Shown: positions 33,384-44,480 of the stretch, in pieces
How the letters are laid out: every line of letters starts with the position of its first letter
Position numbering within the stretch: position 1 is the stretch's first letter
Source: Lycorma delicatula
Taxonomy: Eukaryota; Arthropoda; Insecta; Hemiptera; Fulgoridae
Direction: 5' to 3'
Length of the DNA stretch: 64,000 bases
NCBI RefSeq assembly: GCF_047948215.1
Contig: NC_134455.1
Coordinates: forward strand, 153,866,575 to 153,930,574
Notes under the pieces: model-generated
What the model was told of the DNA's origin: nothing
The model's database searches: none
The model's input: the letters and a program-made list of their open reading frames with translations, nothing else
Position numbers and translations under genes: made by a program

Positions 33384-33623
33384 GATGAATATGAAAAGGA
33401 AGAAAATGTTAAGAACAAGGAAAGAATAAAATATTAAGAGAAGATGACAAATATAAAGAAGAAGAAAATGTTAAAACCAAAGGAAGAATAAAAACATTAA
33501 GATATGATAAATATAAAGAGAAAGAAAAAGTTAAGACCAAGGGAAGAATAAAAAGTTTAAGAGAGGATGATAAAAATAAAGAGAGAGAAAATTTGAAAAC
33601 TAAAGAACAAATTAAGATCAGAA
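33384..33623 (+). repeat. About 60-bp tandem repeat encoding a Lys/Glu/Arg-rich segment (4 units)
   Basis: Four units start near 33384, 33443, 33502 and 33565. Allowing single-base shifts, each encodes about 20 residues of the type 'DDKYKEEENVKTKGRIK'. A period that is a multiple of three and conserved charged positions suggest a once-coding helical repeat. Similar Arg/Glu/Lys-rich repeats occur near the start of some Helitron-type proteins, but I see no Rep or helicase motif. The minus-strand frame over it (33409-33672) is an artefact of the purine-rich strand. Confidence 0.55.
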
Positions 33624-34230
33624 GAATTATATCAAACCGAAGAACGATTAAATGATTGGCAACAAAAAACAAATAAACGAAATGATCAACTCCGACTTAG
33701 GAGAATATTGCCCGACAATACTAGAGGAGTAATGAACTAAAAGATAAGAATTTTTTGCAATTTATTAAATGTCAGGATGTGTGCCTCAGTGTGTATGTTG
33801 TTCTTGTAAGGGTCTATTTTTTCAGTCACTCTGTACTTAACTTTAATGTAGATAAAATTAAACAGAAATTCTAGAATAATTAAGTAAAATTAAACAGAAA
33901 TTAAACTAGAAAAACAAAAATAATACGATTCTAAATTATAATTTTCAATTAGAATAATCCGATGTTTCACCAAATCTATTACATATACACATACGTAATA
34001 CTGCCTATTTAATTACATATACATATTTTTAAAACTACATAAAATTTAATTTCACTAATAACTTCTGATTTTTTTTCATACTATTTTTATTGCTACTATT
34101 AAATTATTATTTATTGTACAATTTCTTTACAATCACGGGTTAATTAATAAATCAATATATTTAAATTAAAAAAAAAGTATTAAAAAAATAAATAAAAAAG
34201 GAGATGAAGTTTCCTTTCTTAAAAAAAAGA

Positions 34231-34241
34231 AGATTCGAACC
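34231..34241 (-). promoter_or_regulatory. Pol III B-box-like sequence
   Basis: On the minus strand GGTTCGAATCT is followed by a T run, preceded by 'agggaaggcacatc'. This resembles a tRNA-derived SINE head, but no good A box was found upstream. Confidence 0.4.
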
Positions 34242-34610
34242 GATGTGCCTTCCCTTGTAAGAGCCAAATATTTCATTAATTAAAATTTTATGTGGCTATA
34301 ACTCTGGAATCAATGAAATAAGAACCACAATTTAAAAAAAATTGATTTTGGACTTTTTTGGATACTTTTGATTCAGTCGAATGTAATCAAAAAGGGAGCT
34401 GCACAAGTAGATGTTATAACAGTCCTAAATCCAAAATTTCAACATACTACAGCTAATCGTTTTTGAGTTATGCGAGATACGTACGTACATACATACATAC
34501 GTACATAGAGACGCCACGCCGAAACTAGTCAAAATGAATTCATGGATGGTCAAAATGGATATTTCCGTTTTACCGTTGAAATCTGAAAACCGAAATTTTT
34601 GCGATCATAA

Positions 34611-34638
34611 TACTTCCTTTACTTCGTACAAGGAAGTA
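34611..34638. repeat. Terminal hairpin of dispersed repeat
   Basis: TACTTCCTT (34611-34619) pairs with AAGGAAGTA (34630-34638) over a 10-nt loop, at the right end of the 33.0-34.6 kb candidate element. Confidence 0.85.
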
Positions 34639-35072
34639 AAAATGAGAATATAGAGGAATTATCTCTTCGACAATTGCGTCGCTGTATCCGATAATTCTGA
34701 AAACAGTACTTAACGATAATTCTAAAAGTTCTTAAAATACAATTCTTATATTAGTATAATTAATAATATATTCCCCTAACCTTTATATTCTATTTGTTTT
34801 TTAGATATAACCTTGATGCTGTACGCTCGAATATATTAATATTTGAAACTCACTTTTCAAGCACTGTTACTTGATACTCTGCGTTATAAGTATTAAACAA
34901 TTTTGATTTTCAGTTAAGTTTCACATATTTAATTCAATGGCTTCTAAAGTCTGTCAGATTGTTTTCTTCAAGACTCAAATTTACTCAGTGTCGTGTATCC
35001 TAAAATCATTACACCTTTAATGTCGTAGTAAAAATCGAGTAAAAATGTTACGGGTTTCAATCAAATCAATTA

Positions 35073-37101
35073 CCGTATTTGTTTTGGAGTACCCCGCACT
35101 TTTTTTCTTGGAATTGGAGAGAAAAATAAGGGTGCGGGGCTCACTTGAAACATAGCCTTTAGCCGGGATAATTTATGTAAAGTAAACGTTTTCTTAGAAG
35201 TACCTAAATTCAATCACATAAATATACTTATATTAAGGCTTTCGTTTATCAATACCGGATGCCGCTTATACAGAATACATCCTTAATTATTAACATCCTG
35301 TTCATATTGTTGATAGGAATGAAGTTACGGGATTTTTATAAAAATGATTCATTCTGTATAGACTGTATCCGGTTCTAATGACACTACAGTTACAGTATCA
35401 GTTACCTATCGTCGTCTTGTCTATTCGCCATAGTAATTGTACTGTTTGTATATGTAGACAGTTATGTGCATTTTATCTGTTTAGTTTATCTTGTAAAGTT
35501 TAATACGGTGATTTATTTTAATTACGGCATTAAAATGAGTACAAAAGGACAGCGTCTACGATCTTTTACAGTAAATGAAAAACTGCGCGTTATAGTAGAG
35601 GCTGAAAAAATTGAAAATCGGGCGGCAGGAAAAAAATTTGACGTAGATGAAAGCTGCATTCGAGACTGGCGTAAGAAGAAACAACTTCTGGTGAAAGGCA
35701 CTGGTAATATAAAAGGACTTTTCGTGGCTTAAAAACAAAATACACAGACATAGAAAAAAAATTGTATGACTGTTATGGAAAAAAAAATGCGGTTATGCTG
35801 TCACGACAGAAATGTGTCAATCATATGCTCGTGAAATCGCTAAATCATTGAATAAAGTTGATTTTAAAGCAAGCCGTGGATGGATAACACAATTTTTTGC
35901 ACGAAATGATTCGTCAATAAGACGAAAGACGACCATTTCTCAACGAATTCCAGACGCTTATGAATAAAAAAATATTACATTTTCACAAATACATAATAAA
36001 TCATAGAAATGATAAAGGCTATTTGCCTTCTCAAATAGGAAACGCTGATCAAACCCCCGAATATTTTGAAATGCCATTTGACAAAACCGTAAACAAAAAA
36101 GGTGAAGGAAGTGTTACGATTCGCACTGGTGGTAATGAAAAACAAAGGTGCAGTGTTATGCTTTGCATTACTTCTTATAGATCAAAATTACCTCCGTACA
36201 TTGTTTTTAAAAGAAAAACTCTTCCTACCGTACAGGTAAATGGAGTTATTATCAGAACACAGGAATCGGGTTAGATGGACGAAACCTTAATTTCAGATTG
36301 GATCAGGTGTGTATGTGCAAAAGCGATCAGGAGATTTACTTAATAAAAAAATACTAGTAATGGATAGTTATCGAGGACATACGACTGATAAAGTGAAAGA
36401 CATTTTAAAAAAGGGTATGACAAACCAAGTAATAATTCCAAGCGGATTGACATCTCTATTGCAATCTTGCAATCACTAGATGTCTGCATTAATAAACCGT
36501 TCAAATCTGCATTAAAACAACTGTACAGTAAATGGATGGCTAATGAAAATTTCTTTCTCTCGCCTACAGGAAGAATCAAACGCCCAGATTTTAACCAGAT
36601 TTGTATTTGGATAAAAGATGCTTGGAAAGATATTTCCACGGAATTAGTAAGGAAAAGTTTAAAAAAATGCGGAATATCTAATGAACTTGATGGTAGTGAA
36701 GACGATAACCTTTGGCAGAGCGACGTGGAGACTACAGGTAACTCTTCTACAGACATTGACAGTGACAGTGATTAATTAAAAATAAAATCCCATATTAAAA
36801 AGCGTAGTGAAATGATTCTTTTCAACACGATACTTTCTTTTCGTTTTACTGGCCTACTGATTCTGAACTAAACTAGTACATACGGTAATTATTTTATATG
36901 TAACATTAATATTGTAATTTAAATGAACGAATTAAATGCTTTACTTTCTGAATATTTTCTTATATACGTATTTTTTTATCATATCTGTTGCACTTTAAAA
37001 TACCGGTATAAACTTGATTTTTTTTAGATTTTCGGTCCGGAAAATCGAGGTGCGGGCTTATTCGGTGGTGTGGTGGTGGGGGGTTACTCGAATAAATACG
37101 G
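35073..37101 (+). mobile_element. pogo-like DNA transposon, full length but inactivated
   Basis: The ends read CCGTATTT... at 35073 and ...AAATACGG at 37101, flanked by TA on both sides (35071-35072 and 37102-37103), the target duplication of pogo/Tc1/mariner elements. Similarity between the ends extends inward with gaps (for example 'agtaccccgcac' at about 35089-35100 against the complement of 'gtgcggg' near 37050). The right end carries a short GGT/GTG expansion (37065-37083). The single transposase relic has the same strand. Total about 2.03 kb, normal for the group. Confidence 0.9.
35535..36775 (+). pseudogene. pogo-like transposase relic (Brinker-type DNA-binding, CENP-B-type HTH, DDE core)
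   Basis: Domain order. Codons from the ATG at 35535 encode 'RSFTVNEKLRVIVEAEKIEN' and 'FDVDESCIRDWRKKK', a Brinker-type DNA-binding domain as in POGK-like proteins. After a frameshift at about 35.71 kb comes a CENP-B/Tc5-type helix-turn-helix ('YAREIAKSLNKVDFKASRGW'), then the DDE core. The first Asp is in 'GNADQTPEYFEMP' (codon 36047-36049), the second in 'LVMDSYRGH' (36363-36365) and the third in 'SLDVCINKPF' (36479-36481), giving DD35D. All three catalytic codons survive. Damage includes shifts near 35.71, 35.96 and 36.27 kb and an 8-bp duplication (ttgcaatc twice, just before the third Asp). The C-terminus (36467-36775) is open and ends in an acidic Asp/Ser tail. Confidence 0.88.
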
Positions 37102-38389
37102 TACTTGTTTCTGCAGTTGAAACAGTTAAAATTTCTGAGTATCTTTCTCGATGAATTTAAATTTAGGCTAAATTCAGATAAAATCATTAACGAGAAAATT
37201 TATCAACAGGGTTCACAATTGCTAAAAACAACAAACATGATACAAAAGTAGAACACTATTTAGATTCCTACAACTTCTTTTCAAAAATAAAGTTAATTAG
37301 TAAATAGTTAAATAGTAAGTTTAAAGTTTTTTTTACTTGTAAATAAGAAAAATTTAAATATTAAATATAAAATTGTTTTTTAATTAATACCGTCAAAAAT
37401 AAATAATTTTTTTAACTCTGATATAATAAAATCAATCATTTTCTTTTGTTTCTTAGTGTGGCATACAAGGATTTTTTTTTATTACCTCACATTATGAATT
37501 TTTTATGCAGGATCATTTATTTAAAATATTCCATAAAAAAGGTTTTTTTCCGGGAATATCCTACCACTAAAGGCATATTTTTGTCAATATTTACCTTCAA
37601 AAATAAAACTAAAACGCAAATAATGACCTCCAAGAACAGTTTGTGTGGTACAACAGTAAAAACGCAACCAAAAAAAGTCGAATGATTAAAAGTTTTGTAC
37701 ATTACATGAAAATACCATGATATACACTTGTTTTTTCCTTCTTTTATAAATGCTGTATAAATAATATTGAAACAGTTTTTAATATAGTTGAAAATATACC
37801 ATAAGCAAGTATTATTATTATTGGAATGGCTAATCAAAAATGTTGATTACCGTATATAATTATTATAACACGCAGATAACTCAAATTTTTTTTAAGGTAA
37901 CTTCAATGAATAATCTGCAATAAAACATCCCCAATGTAAAATACTAATTTTACTAAGAAAATTAAATTTTAAGTATATATATATATATATATAAGCTTCC
38001 AGAAAATATTGATTTTAATTGAGAATGTTCGTGATCCAGGGTAGAATACGCATTATTAGGGACAGAAGTACTACTCGACTTTTGAAACAGGAGGAGAATG
38101 CAATGATGGGGAGTGAAACCTATAGTTAAACATTAATTCATTTATTTAATTTTTAGTTTCACAATTAATCGCTTAACATTTTAGCAAATAAACAATTATT
38201 TCCTAATGTTAATAACTAGTTAACTGAGTTATCGTGGAGTGAATAATATACATTTATTTCGTTATTCTGAAATTTATAAACATGTAATTTCCATATTTAT
38301 TTCATAGAGAATATTAATTTAAAGTTACACAATAAATTTTATTAAATTATCTCAATCCGTTTTGGAGGTACAAATTTCTATTTAAAAAA
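37102..38389. other. AT-rich DNA; (TA)n at about 37975-37993
   Basis: Frames at 37446-37685 (+) and 37517-37837 (-) overlap on opposite strands and match nothing known. Confidence 0.45.
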
Positions 38390-39290
38390 CAAACTGGCTA
38401 ACAGAGCGAAATGACGTTTCGCTAAAAAAAGTCGTTTCCGGCCTATGTTTATGACACCCTTTTTAGGTAGATTTCATAAGAAAGCTACCTATTGTAATGT
38501 ATCATGATTTGACTTCCGGAAAATTTCGACATGTCTTCTCGTTTCACATCTCCCAGACCCCAAAACCACCGTCAGTTCAAAATTTTATATATATATACAT
38601 ATTTCACTTTCTTTTGAACACAATATCTGCCGTAATTTTCCGCCAATCACTTTCAAGTTGATACATGAAATATAACGACCCAAAATCTGGGTCGAGTTCG
38701 TTAATGGGAAAAATCGGACCGTGGGGATGGAAATGGAAGGGCTTTTTCGAAAAAAGAAAATATCGCTATAACTTTCCTATTAAGTAAAATATTGAATTCG
38801 ATTATTCGTACTATTCTTTGTATAAGGGCCTAAAACTTATCTAAGTAAAGCTTTTTGATATCACCAATCCATTGGCCCAAGGGGTGGAAAAAGTTGGGTT
38901 TTAAAGACAAAATATCATGGCCCAAGGGGTGGAAAAAGTTGGGTTTTAAAGACAAAATATCATACGTTTCTTAATAGGCATAGTATCGAATCGGTTTAAA
39001 GTGGTCGTTAATTCCCTAAACATTACCTAAAACTTTTGTCTGAAACAATTTTTGATACGACCAAACCTTAGGACAAGGGATTACCGAAATGTTGACCGAA
39101 ATTGTAAGAAGATGGAGCTTGTCGTATGCTAAACATGTGAAACTTTTTTCACATGCAACCACTGTCGTATTGAGTAAATTTGAAGTTTCTCTTAACTTTA
39201 AGGTGGAAATATTTTTTTACCGTTCTTAGCACCGGTGAAATCTCCGCCTTCCGGCGTGCCGAAAGGGATTTTTTTCTTGAATTGATGTTA
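38390..39290. repeat. Probable dispersed non-coding repeat with internal tandem duplication
   Basis: A moderately GC-rich, non-coding stretch with phrases such as 'ctataactttcctattaagt' and 'aaggggtggaaaaagttggg', in the style of degraded non-autonomous repeats (similar texture at 44.5-45.7 and 57.9-58.4 kb). No end structure was established. Confidence 0.35.
38873..38962. repeat. Perfect 45-bp tandem duplication
   Basis: 38873-38917 and 38918-38962 are identical (starting tggcccaaggggtgg). Confidence 0.95.
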
Positions 39291-40839
39291 GGAATACACT
39301 AACGAGATAATGGATGATTGTTTTTACATTTCATGTAATATTCTAACATTTAATAATGAATTACAAATTTTATTCATAGTACTGTAGGCCTATTTCTGAA
39401 ACTATCGATTCTTAAAACTGGTAATTTTTATTAATAAGTTTGTAAGCTTGGGTAAATCGGAAAAATTACATAATGTAGCTATTTAAATTCGACTGTACTA
39501 AATGCATTTTTAACATTACATAAATTTTACTGTATCAGGCCTACAGTTGTATGGGACTAACAATTTTTCTTAACTTTGAGACGTAATTTTCTGCTGTCTG
39601 GAAAATAATTATTACTTATCCGCTAACAGTAAATTTAATGAAGAGTTAGACTAAAACTTGTAGTGTATATAAAATATGTCTCTGACAGGAGTGCTAACTA
39701 GTTCACCTGTTTTTGTAGCGATGTAATTTCATTGTTTTTGGTTATAAAAGCTCTTCGACTCCTGCAAAAAGGGCTTTAAGGGGATTTAACATGATTAATA
39801 TATATAACACTGCTAAAGATTATTATCCTTCTAATAAAATAACAAGTTGTTGAGACAAAAAGATATATTTGTCCTTAAAGTTTCTCTCGACATCACTGTG
39901 ACATCCTCACTCATCTTGCTTTCTCGCACACACACACACATTCTCTCTCTCACACACACACACCCATACACACACTTCCTCCCTTTCTCTTCCTCATACT
40001 CTCTCTCTCTCTTTGATTATCTATTCTCCTGTTAAAAAAAGTTAATTTAAAAAAGGTTAAATAATGAATTACTTTAATAAAGGAAAAGATTAATTAAACT
40101 AGAGAAGCAAATGATTTGATTATGAAAAAAATCGATTACGTCCTTTCTCCCACACACTTTCCTTCTTATTCTTGTTAAGTAAAAATCCACTGTAACTTGT
40201 AGCGTACAAAAAGTAATCTTAGCATCTTAAATTAACAATACTCCTTATGTAGTATCTTTGTTTAAACGTGTGTGTGAGTATGTATGTATGCGTGTGCGCG
40301 TGCAGATTACAACACAAATGTTCACACAGCTACAAAAAGACATGATCAAAACAACGTGAACCTTGGTAATAAGGGAAAGTAATTTTGTCTTGTCTAAATT
40401 TATTGAAATTTTACGTAGAACAGCATAATTAGAATTTTCCTTTAGAGTAAATCGTGCCTAAATATCAGAATATAAATGACAGTCTAATGCTAAAAATTGT
40501 CCTAATTTTCAACAAAAAGTTAATTACGCTAATAGTTTTTTAAATAATCTGCTTTAAAAAATGTAATTAGTTAATTAACAACACTTTTATAATTATAATT
40601 GTTAAAAACAAGACTAATTGTTAAAAACAAGAAATAAAGTTTTAAGATCAATCCCTGATGAATAGCAATCCATGGTAAGTAAATCAGCTTTTTTATATCG
40701 TACTGATGGAATTATTTTTTTTGTTCAATCAATCAACTTACTTATCAATCAATCAACAAACTTACTTTTTGTTCAATCAACTTACTTATCAAAAAGCAGA
40801 TGTTTGTGAGAGGACACGCTGCAGTTTGTTTACTAGTGC
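39291..40839. other. AT-rich DNA with CA/CT microsatellites at about 39928-40012
   Basis: (CA)n and (CT)n tracts alternate at 39928-40012. A GT/GC-rich tract is at about 40268-40302, and 'caatcaatcaactta'-type short repeats at about 40726-40795. No gene recognised. Confidence 0.5.
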
Positions 40840-41150
40840 CAATATTTTGTTTTTAGCAGAATTCGTCTACTTTGAATCTGCTTGATAAATTGACAACGAA
40901 CATCGAGTTGCGGATCCAGCGAATTGGAACCTCACAATTCTGCTAAGGAAGTGATCACCAAAATCTGCTGATGGCGAAGAGTCTGCGGTTTGCAACGTGG
41001 AGCATAAAATGGCATTTTCAAGAAAAATATGAATTGGAGGCATTTGCCCTGATTGAGCGGCTTGAAATTATCCTTATCTCTGGGACGCATCTCATCGACT
41101 GCAACTACGAGTATTTCAGTATTCTCGGCTATTCCGTATACGTTTTTTAA
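40840..41150 (+). mobile_element. Jockey-clade non-LTR fragment spanning the ORF1/ORF2 junction
   Basis: The C-terminus of ORF1 ('LDKLTTNIELRIQRIG', then after a frameshift 'NSAKEVITKIC' and a TGA stop) leads directly into the start of ORF2. It is the same family as the minus-strand copy at 43.3-44.5 kb: about 60 bp around 'cgtatacggaatagccg' are nearly identical between the two in opposite orientation. The fragment ends abruptly in AT-rich DNA at 41150. Confidence 0.75.
40971..41150 (+). pseudogene. Jockey ORF2 start: N-terminal endonuclease fragment, 59 codons
   Basis: ATG at 40971 overlaps the ORF1 stop (TGATG at 40969-40973). The frame gives 'FATWSIKWHFQEKYELEAF' (family WNANGL...EL), then 'LEIILISGTHLIDCNY' and 'FSILGYSVYVF', ending in TAA at 41150. 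The catalytic Glu of the SETH motif is Gly here (codon 41082-41084), so the endonuclease would be dead even without truncation. The minus-strand frame 40932-41219 is its shadow. Confidence 0.8.
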
Positions 41151-43289
41151 TGCATATTTGTCAAAATATTGTTCAGTATAATCCAGTTTTTTAGGGTTTC
41201 GAAGTTGGTAGATTCTCACCGAGATAGGTAATCAATTAAAATACATTTCACTTCAAAATAGAATTTTGGTGGTGAACAGTGAGGGTCCAAGTGATAGAGC
41301 TTGCATCTTCATAAAGATATTTTCTTCCACTTTTTGCACATTTTCCCCCATTTGCTACACCTGCTTTATACATTTCAGTTAGCTTTTCGTGTATTTCAGA
41401 TAAGCGAATGTTTCTTCTTTTCATTTAAAACAAATTACCTACCGCTTCTCGAAATCAGCGGAATTGACGACCGGCATTTTTAATGAAATACTATTGATAA
41501 ATAATATTTGATGCTCTCAAGAGATTATAGTTAACTGCAGCGTCAGTTAATACGCTTTTTCGATCCGATTCCAAACAGTTGTTTTTAATATACTCAAACA
41601 TTCTTACTTTTAAAATGAACCTCGTATGAAAGACACATCCGATGTTTATGAAGCTTACTGAAAGAGTTATAAATATAAAAGGCAAAACGGTGCACTGCTT
41701 TAAACTTTTAACTATATTTCATTAGAATAATTTTATCAAGATGTGTTTTATTTGGTCAGAGACAAGAGTGAATTCTAAACTTAATTAAGGTTTTAATTGT
41801 ATATACTTTTTAATTTTGATCGTTAGTGTAAATCGATTTAGATATTTAATTTTTACCAAAATGTTTAAGTTTTGAGTTTATTTTTATCTATAGAAATTCG
41901 TAATACTACTTTTTTCCTTTAAATATTTACTAAACTTCAAAAACAGGTCCATTCTAGTTGCTTAGCTACAAAAATCATTCCCTAGAAAGCTTTTCGTCAT
42001 AAATGCATATTTATGAGAAAATTTATGAAACTACTGATAAAGTTTATTCATTCATATTTTCAGTTGGTAAGAAAGTATTCTTTTATTCTATTCTTTTCTA
42101 AAATTTTGAGTTCAGAGCTATTTGAGAAAAATATAAAATAAAACAAAAATTTTAAATTGTAAATTTTGCGCTAATCTGTTTTCGAAATAAGTTATTTTAT
42201 TTGATCCAAATTTTCTCTTCCTGATTACCCACTGATTTAAAATTATTTGCTTACAATCCGATAAAATTAATAAATTTTTATTAAATTACATTTATTGATG
42301 TCCAAGAACACAGATTTTTATGATAGGATTATTTTTTTGTCAATATTCTCTTTTAATTAAAAGTTAAAATGAAAAAAAACATATTTCAGGAAAATTCATC
42401 GATGGGATGCAGTTGCGGGTGGAATTGCTAAATAATTAATTATTTTAAATCTAATTTCTTTTATAATAACGGAATACAGTTTTATATACATATTTATATA
42501 TACAATACAATTAACTCTAGTTAATTTTAATTAAAGTTTCCTGGATGTTCGTTCTCCTCCTTGAAGAATCATAAATTTTTGCCATTTACCTTATACATGA
42601 AGCTTATAAAAAATAATTCCGTAAATTAAAATTTAAGTTCCCAAAATATTTCACAATTTTTGTAGCAAACTTTTTTTTTAGTAAAATTTTGATTAGCCCT
42701 TCTGACGAAAATTTATTCGTCACTGATTTCTTTTTTGTTGTAATTAACACGTTCAGTGTATGTTTTAGCATAAATTTAGTATTATTTATTATTTAGCATA
42801 AATATCTTGAGTCTTTTTTTAAATTTAAAATGAGAACGACTCTCCGTCTTTTGACTCAAAGTATTTTAAGTGATATAGCTTCTTGCTAGGTTCACTTAAA
42901 AGAAAAATTTCGTGCGATAACTAAGTTTTTTTTTTGAGCAATTTATTTTTATAATCGATCGCCAAGGATTGCGAACACATGTAAAATTTGTTGGCTAAGA
43001 GTAACGTGTTAGGAGACCAACGATGGCCTACTTCAAATACAATATTAATAACATGCATCATCTCTCATAACACAAACGAAGCAATTAGGTATTAAAAACA
43101 AAGATAACAGATACAAAAATAATGGCAGATAATAATAATGTCACGAAACATTAAAGACATCCAAGTTAAGTCACAGATATTAATTAAGTCAAATAAAAAC
43201 AGTATAAATTTTGAAAGTTTTTTAAGTTATAATAACTTGTAACACGCATTAATATAATAATAATAACAAATAATAATAATAATCACGCA
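41151..43289. other. AT-rich DNA without recognised genes
   Basis: Open frames at 41301-41483 (+) and 41491-41685 (-) have no match. The 16-mer 'tttattgatgtccaag' near 42290 also occurs near 49904. Confidence 0.45.
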
Positions 43290-44480
43290 TCATTCCACGG
43301 GTCATGCACTCCAATGATCATCCCCGCTTTTAAAGATGAGCGAGGTCCAGTAAATGCAGCCTTCTTAATCTTTTACTTCGTCACCATTGTAAAGTAAATT
43401 CAGGGCCAGATGATTCATATGCTTGTCGAGCTTTAATGTGTAATACCTACTGGTCCTCCGCATCTTCTCACGAACTCGTGGCGCCCCAAGATATCCGTGC
43501 ACCACATCGTCCCTGGTACTATCCTAAGCACCTTGTTTTGAAACCGTTGGATGATTTCAACATCACTATTACAAATATCCCCCATACTTGTGCATTATAC
43601 CTTCATATTGGTTTCAGGAAGACTTCATACAGCAACAATTTATTCGCTAACGACAAATGAGACCGTCTACCAAGAGCCAGTATATTCATTCAAGGTTAGC
43701 ATTATGTTATCTATCTCCTCGCCTCTCTGAGTGATCCTTCCAGGTCAGTCGATGACCTAAATATAATCCAAGGTAACGTACCATATCTACATCAGGGATG
43801 AAAGTATTGTCCAGTTGAACCGGAGGGCAGTTATGCCTCCTAATGGTAAATATCACTTGACACGATGTGGCAGGATTGACTTTCACCTTACATCTATGCA
43901 ACTATTCTTCATAAGGTCGAGTGTAGCTTGCAGTTTGCCTGAGGCAAGGTAGGGTTCACCATCTACCGCCAAAATCGCAGTGTCGTTTGCGAAGAACGCA
44001 ACTGTGACATCTTCTGTACCGGGAAGATTTGCAGTGTATATAAAAATATAGAATCGGACCTAAAACAAAACCCCTGATGGATTGTCCATGCAGACAGAGA
44101 ATTCCTGGATAAATGTAACTTGTTGGCGAGAGGGCAGTAGATTGCAGCGAGCCTCAGTGGTCCAAGCCAATCTGTCGACTCAACACAAGTCGCTTTGATA
44201 TGGTCGGTTCCAAATGGCGGAATAGAGTGTGCTTAATCCCACTTCTAATTAGCAGCACAGTACTTTCCTGTACCCTGGGTTTGGGTTGTTGGTCAAGTAT
44301 ACGGAATAGCCGCGAATACTGAAATAGTTGCAGTCGGTGAGATGCGTCTCAGAGATAACGATAACATCGCGGGTGACATTGCGAACCGGAATCATTAGCT
44401 GGACAGTCACCTGTGCGATCACTCACGTCCTCAGTTGATCCTTATGCCTCAGTCGGTGGAAGTTGTCAGGATTCATAGAG
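43290..44480 (-). mobile_element. Jockey-clade non-LTR fragment with internal deletion
   Basis: A GC-richer minus-strand block. ORF2 endonuclease start (about 44.40-44.15 kb), reverse-transcriptase catalytic region (about 44.05-43.9 kb) and post-RT region (to about 43.3 kb) are in the right order, but about 1.3 kb of endonuclease end and RT start are missing between about 44.1 and 44.05 kb. Orientation is opposite to the related fragment at 40.84-41.15 kb. Confidence 0.78.
43330..44400 (-). pseudogene. Jockey ORF2 relic: EN start fused to RT with FAND catalytic motif
   Basis: From the right: 'DVIVISETHLTDCNY' (44395-44330, catalytic Glu present), 'FSIRGYSVYLTNNPNP', then after shifts 'SRQQVTFIQEFSVCMDN'. 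Directly joined is the RT segment 'LYTANLPGTEDVTVAFFAND' with 'TAILAVDGEPYL' after it. The family motif FADD is FAND here (43982-43993), so one metal-binding Asp is lost. The 64-codon frame 43901-43707 follows: 'KVNPATSCQVIFTIRRHNCP', then 'VDMVRYLGLYLGHRLTWKDH'. Downstream is the degraded 'NKLLLYEVFLKPI' and 'AQVWG' region to about 43.5 kb. Confidence 0.82.

Larger units (their letters stand above)
32977..34637. mobile_element. Candidate DNA element with 13-bp terminal inverted repeats
   Basis: ACTTCCTTGTATG (32977-32989) matches, inverted, CGTACAAGGAAGT (34625-34637) with one Y difference. Inside lie a charged-repeat coding relic (33384-33623) and a second copy of the left subterminal sequence ('tgcctatt', then 'aattacatatacaYattttt') at 34002, in direct orientation to 32988. 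A second, shorter element of the same family may therefore begin near 34.0 kb. The right portion (34.24-34.64 kb) looks like a dispersed repeat. No target duplication is clear. Confidence 0.45.

Noticed and set aside
33384..33623. CRISPR-like array
   Set aside because: Repeats are contiguous, diverged and coding-like, with no unique spacers; the genome is eukaryotic.
33409..33672. 87-codon Ser/Leu/Phe-rich minus frame
   Set aside because: Antisense of the purine-rich 60-bp repeats.
36340..36756. 138-codon minus frame
   Set aside because: Antisense of the pogo-like transposase C-terminus.
40932..41219. 95-codon minus frame
   Set aside because: Antisense of the Jockey ORF2 start, which has the recognisable endonuclease motifs on the plus strand.
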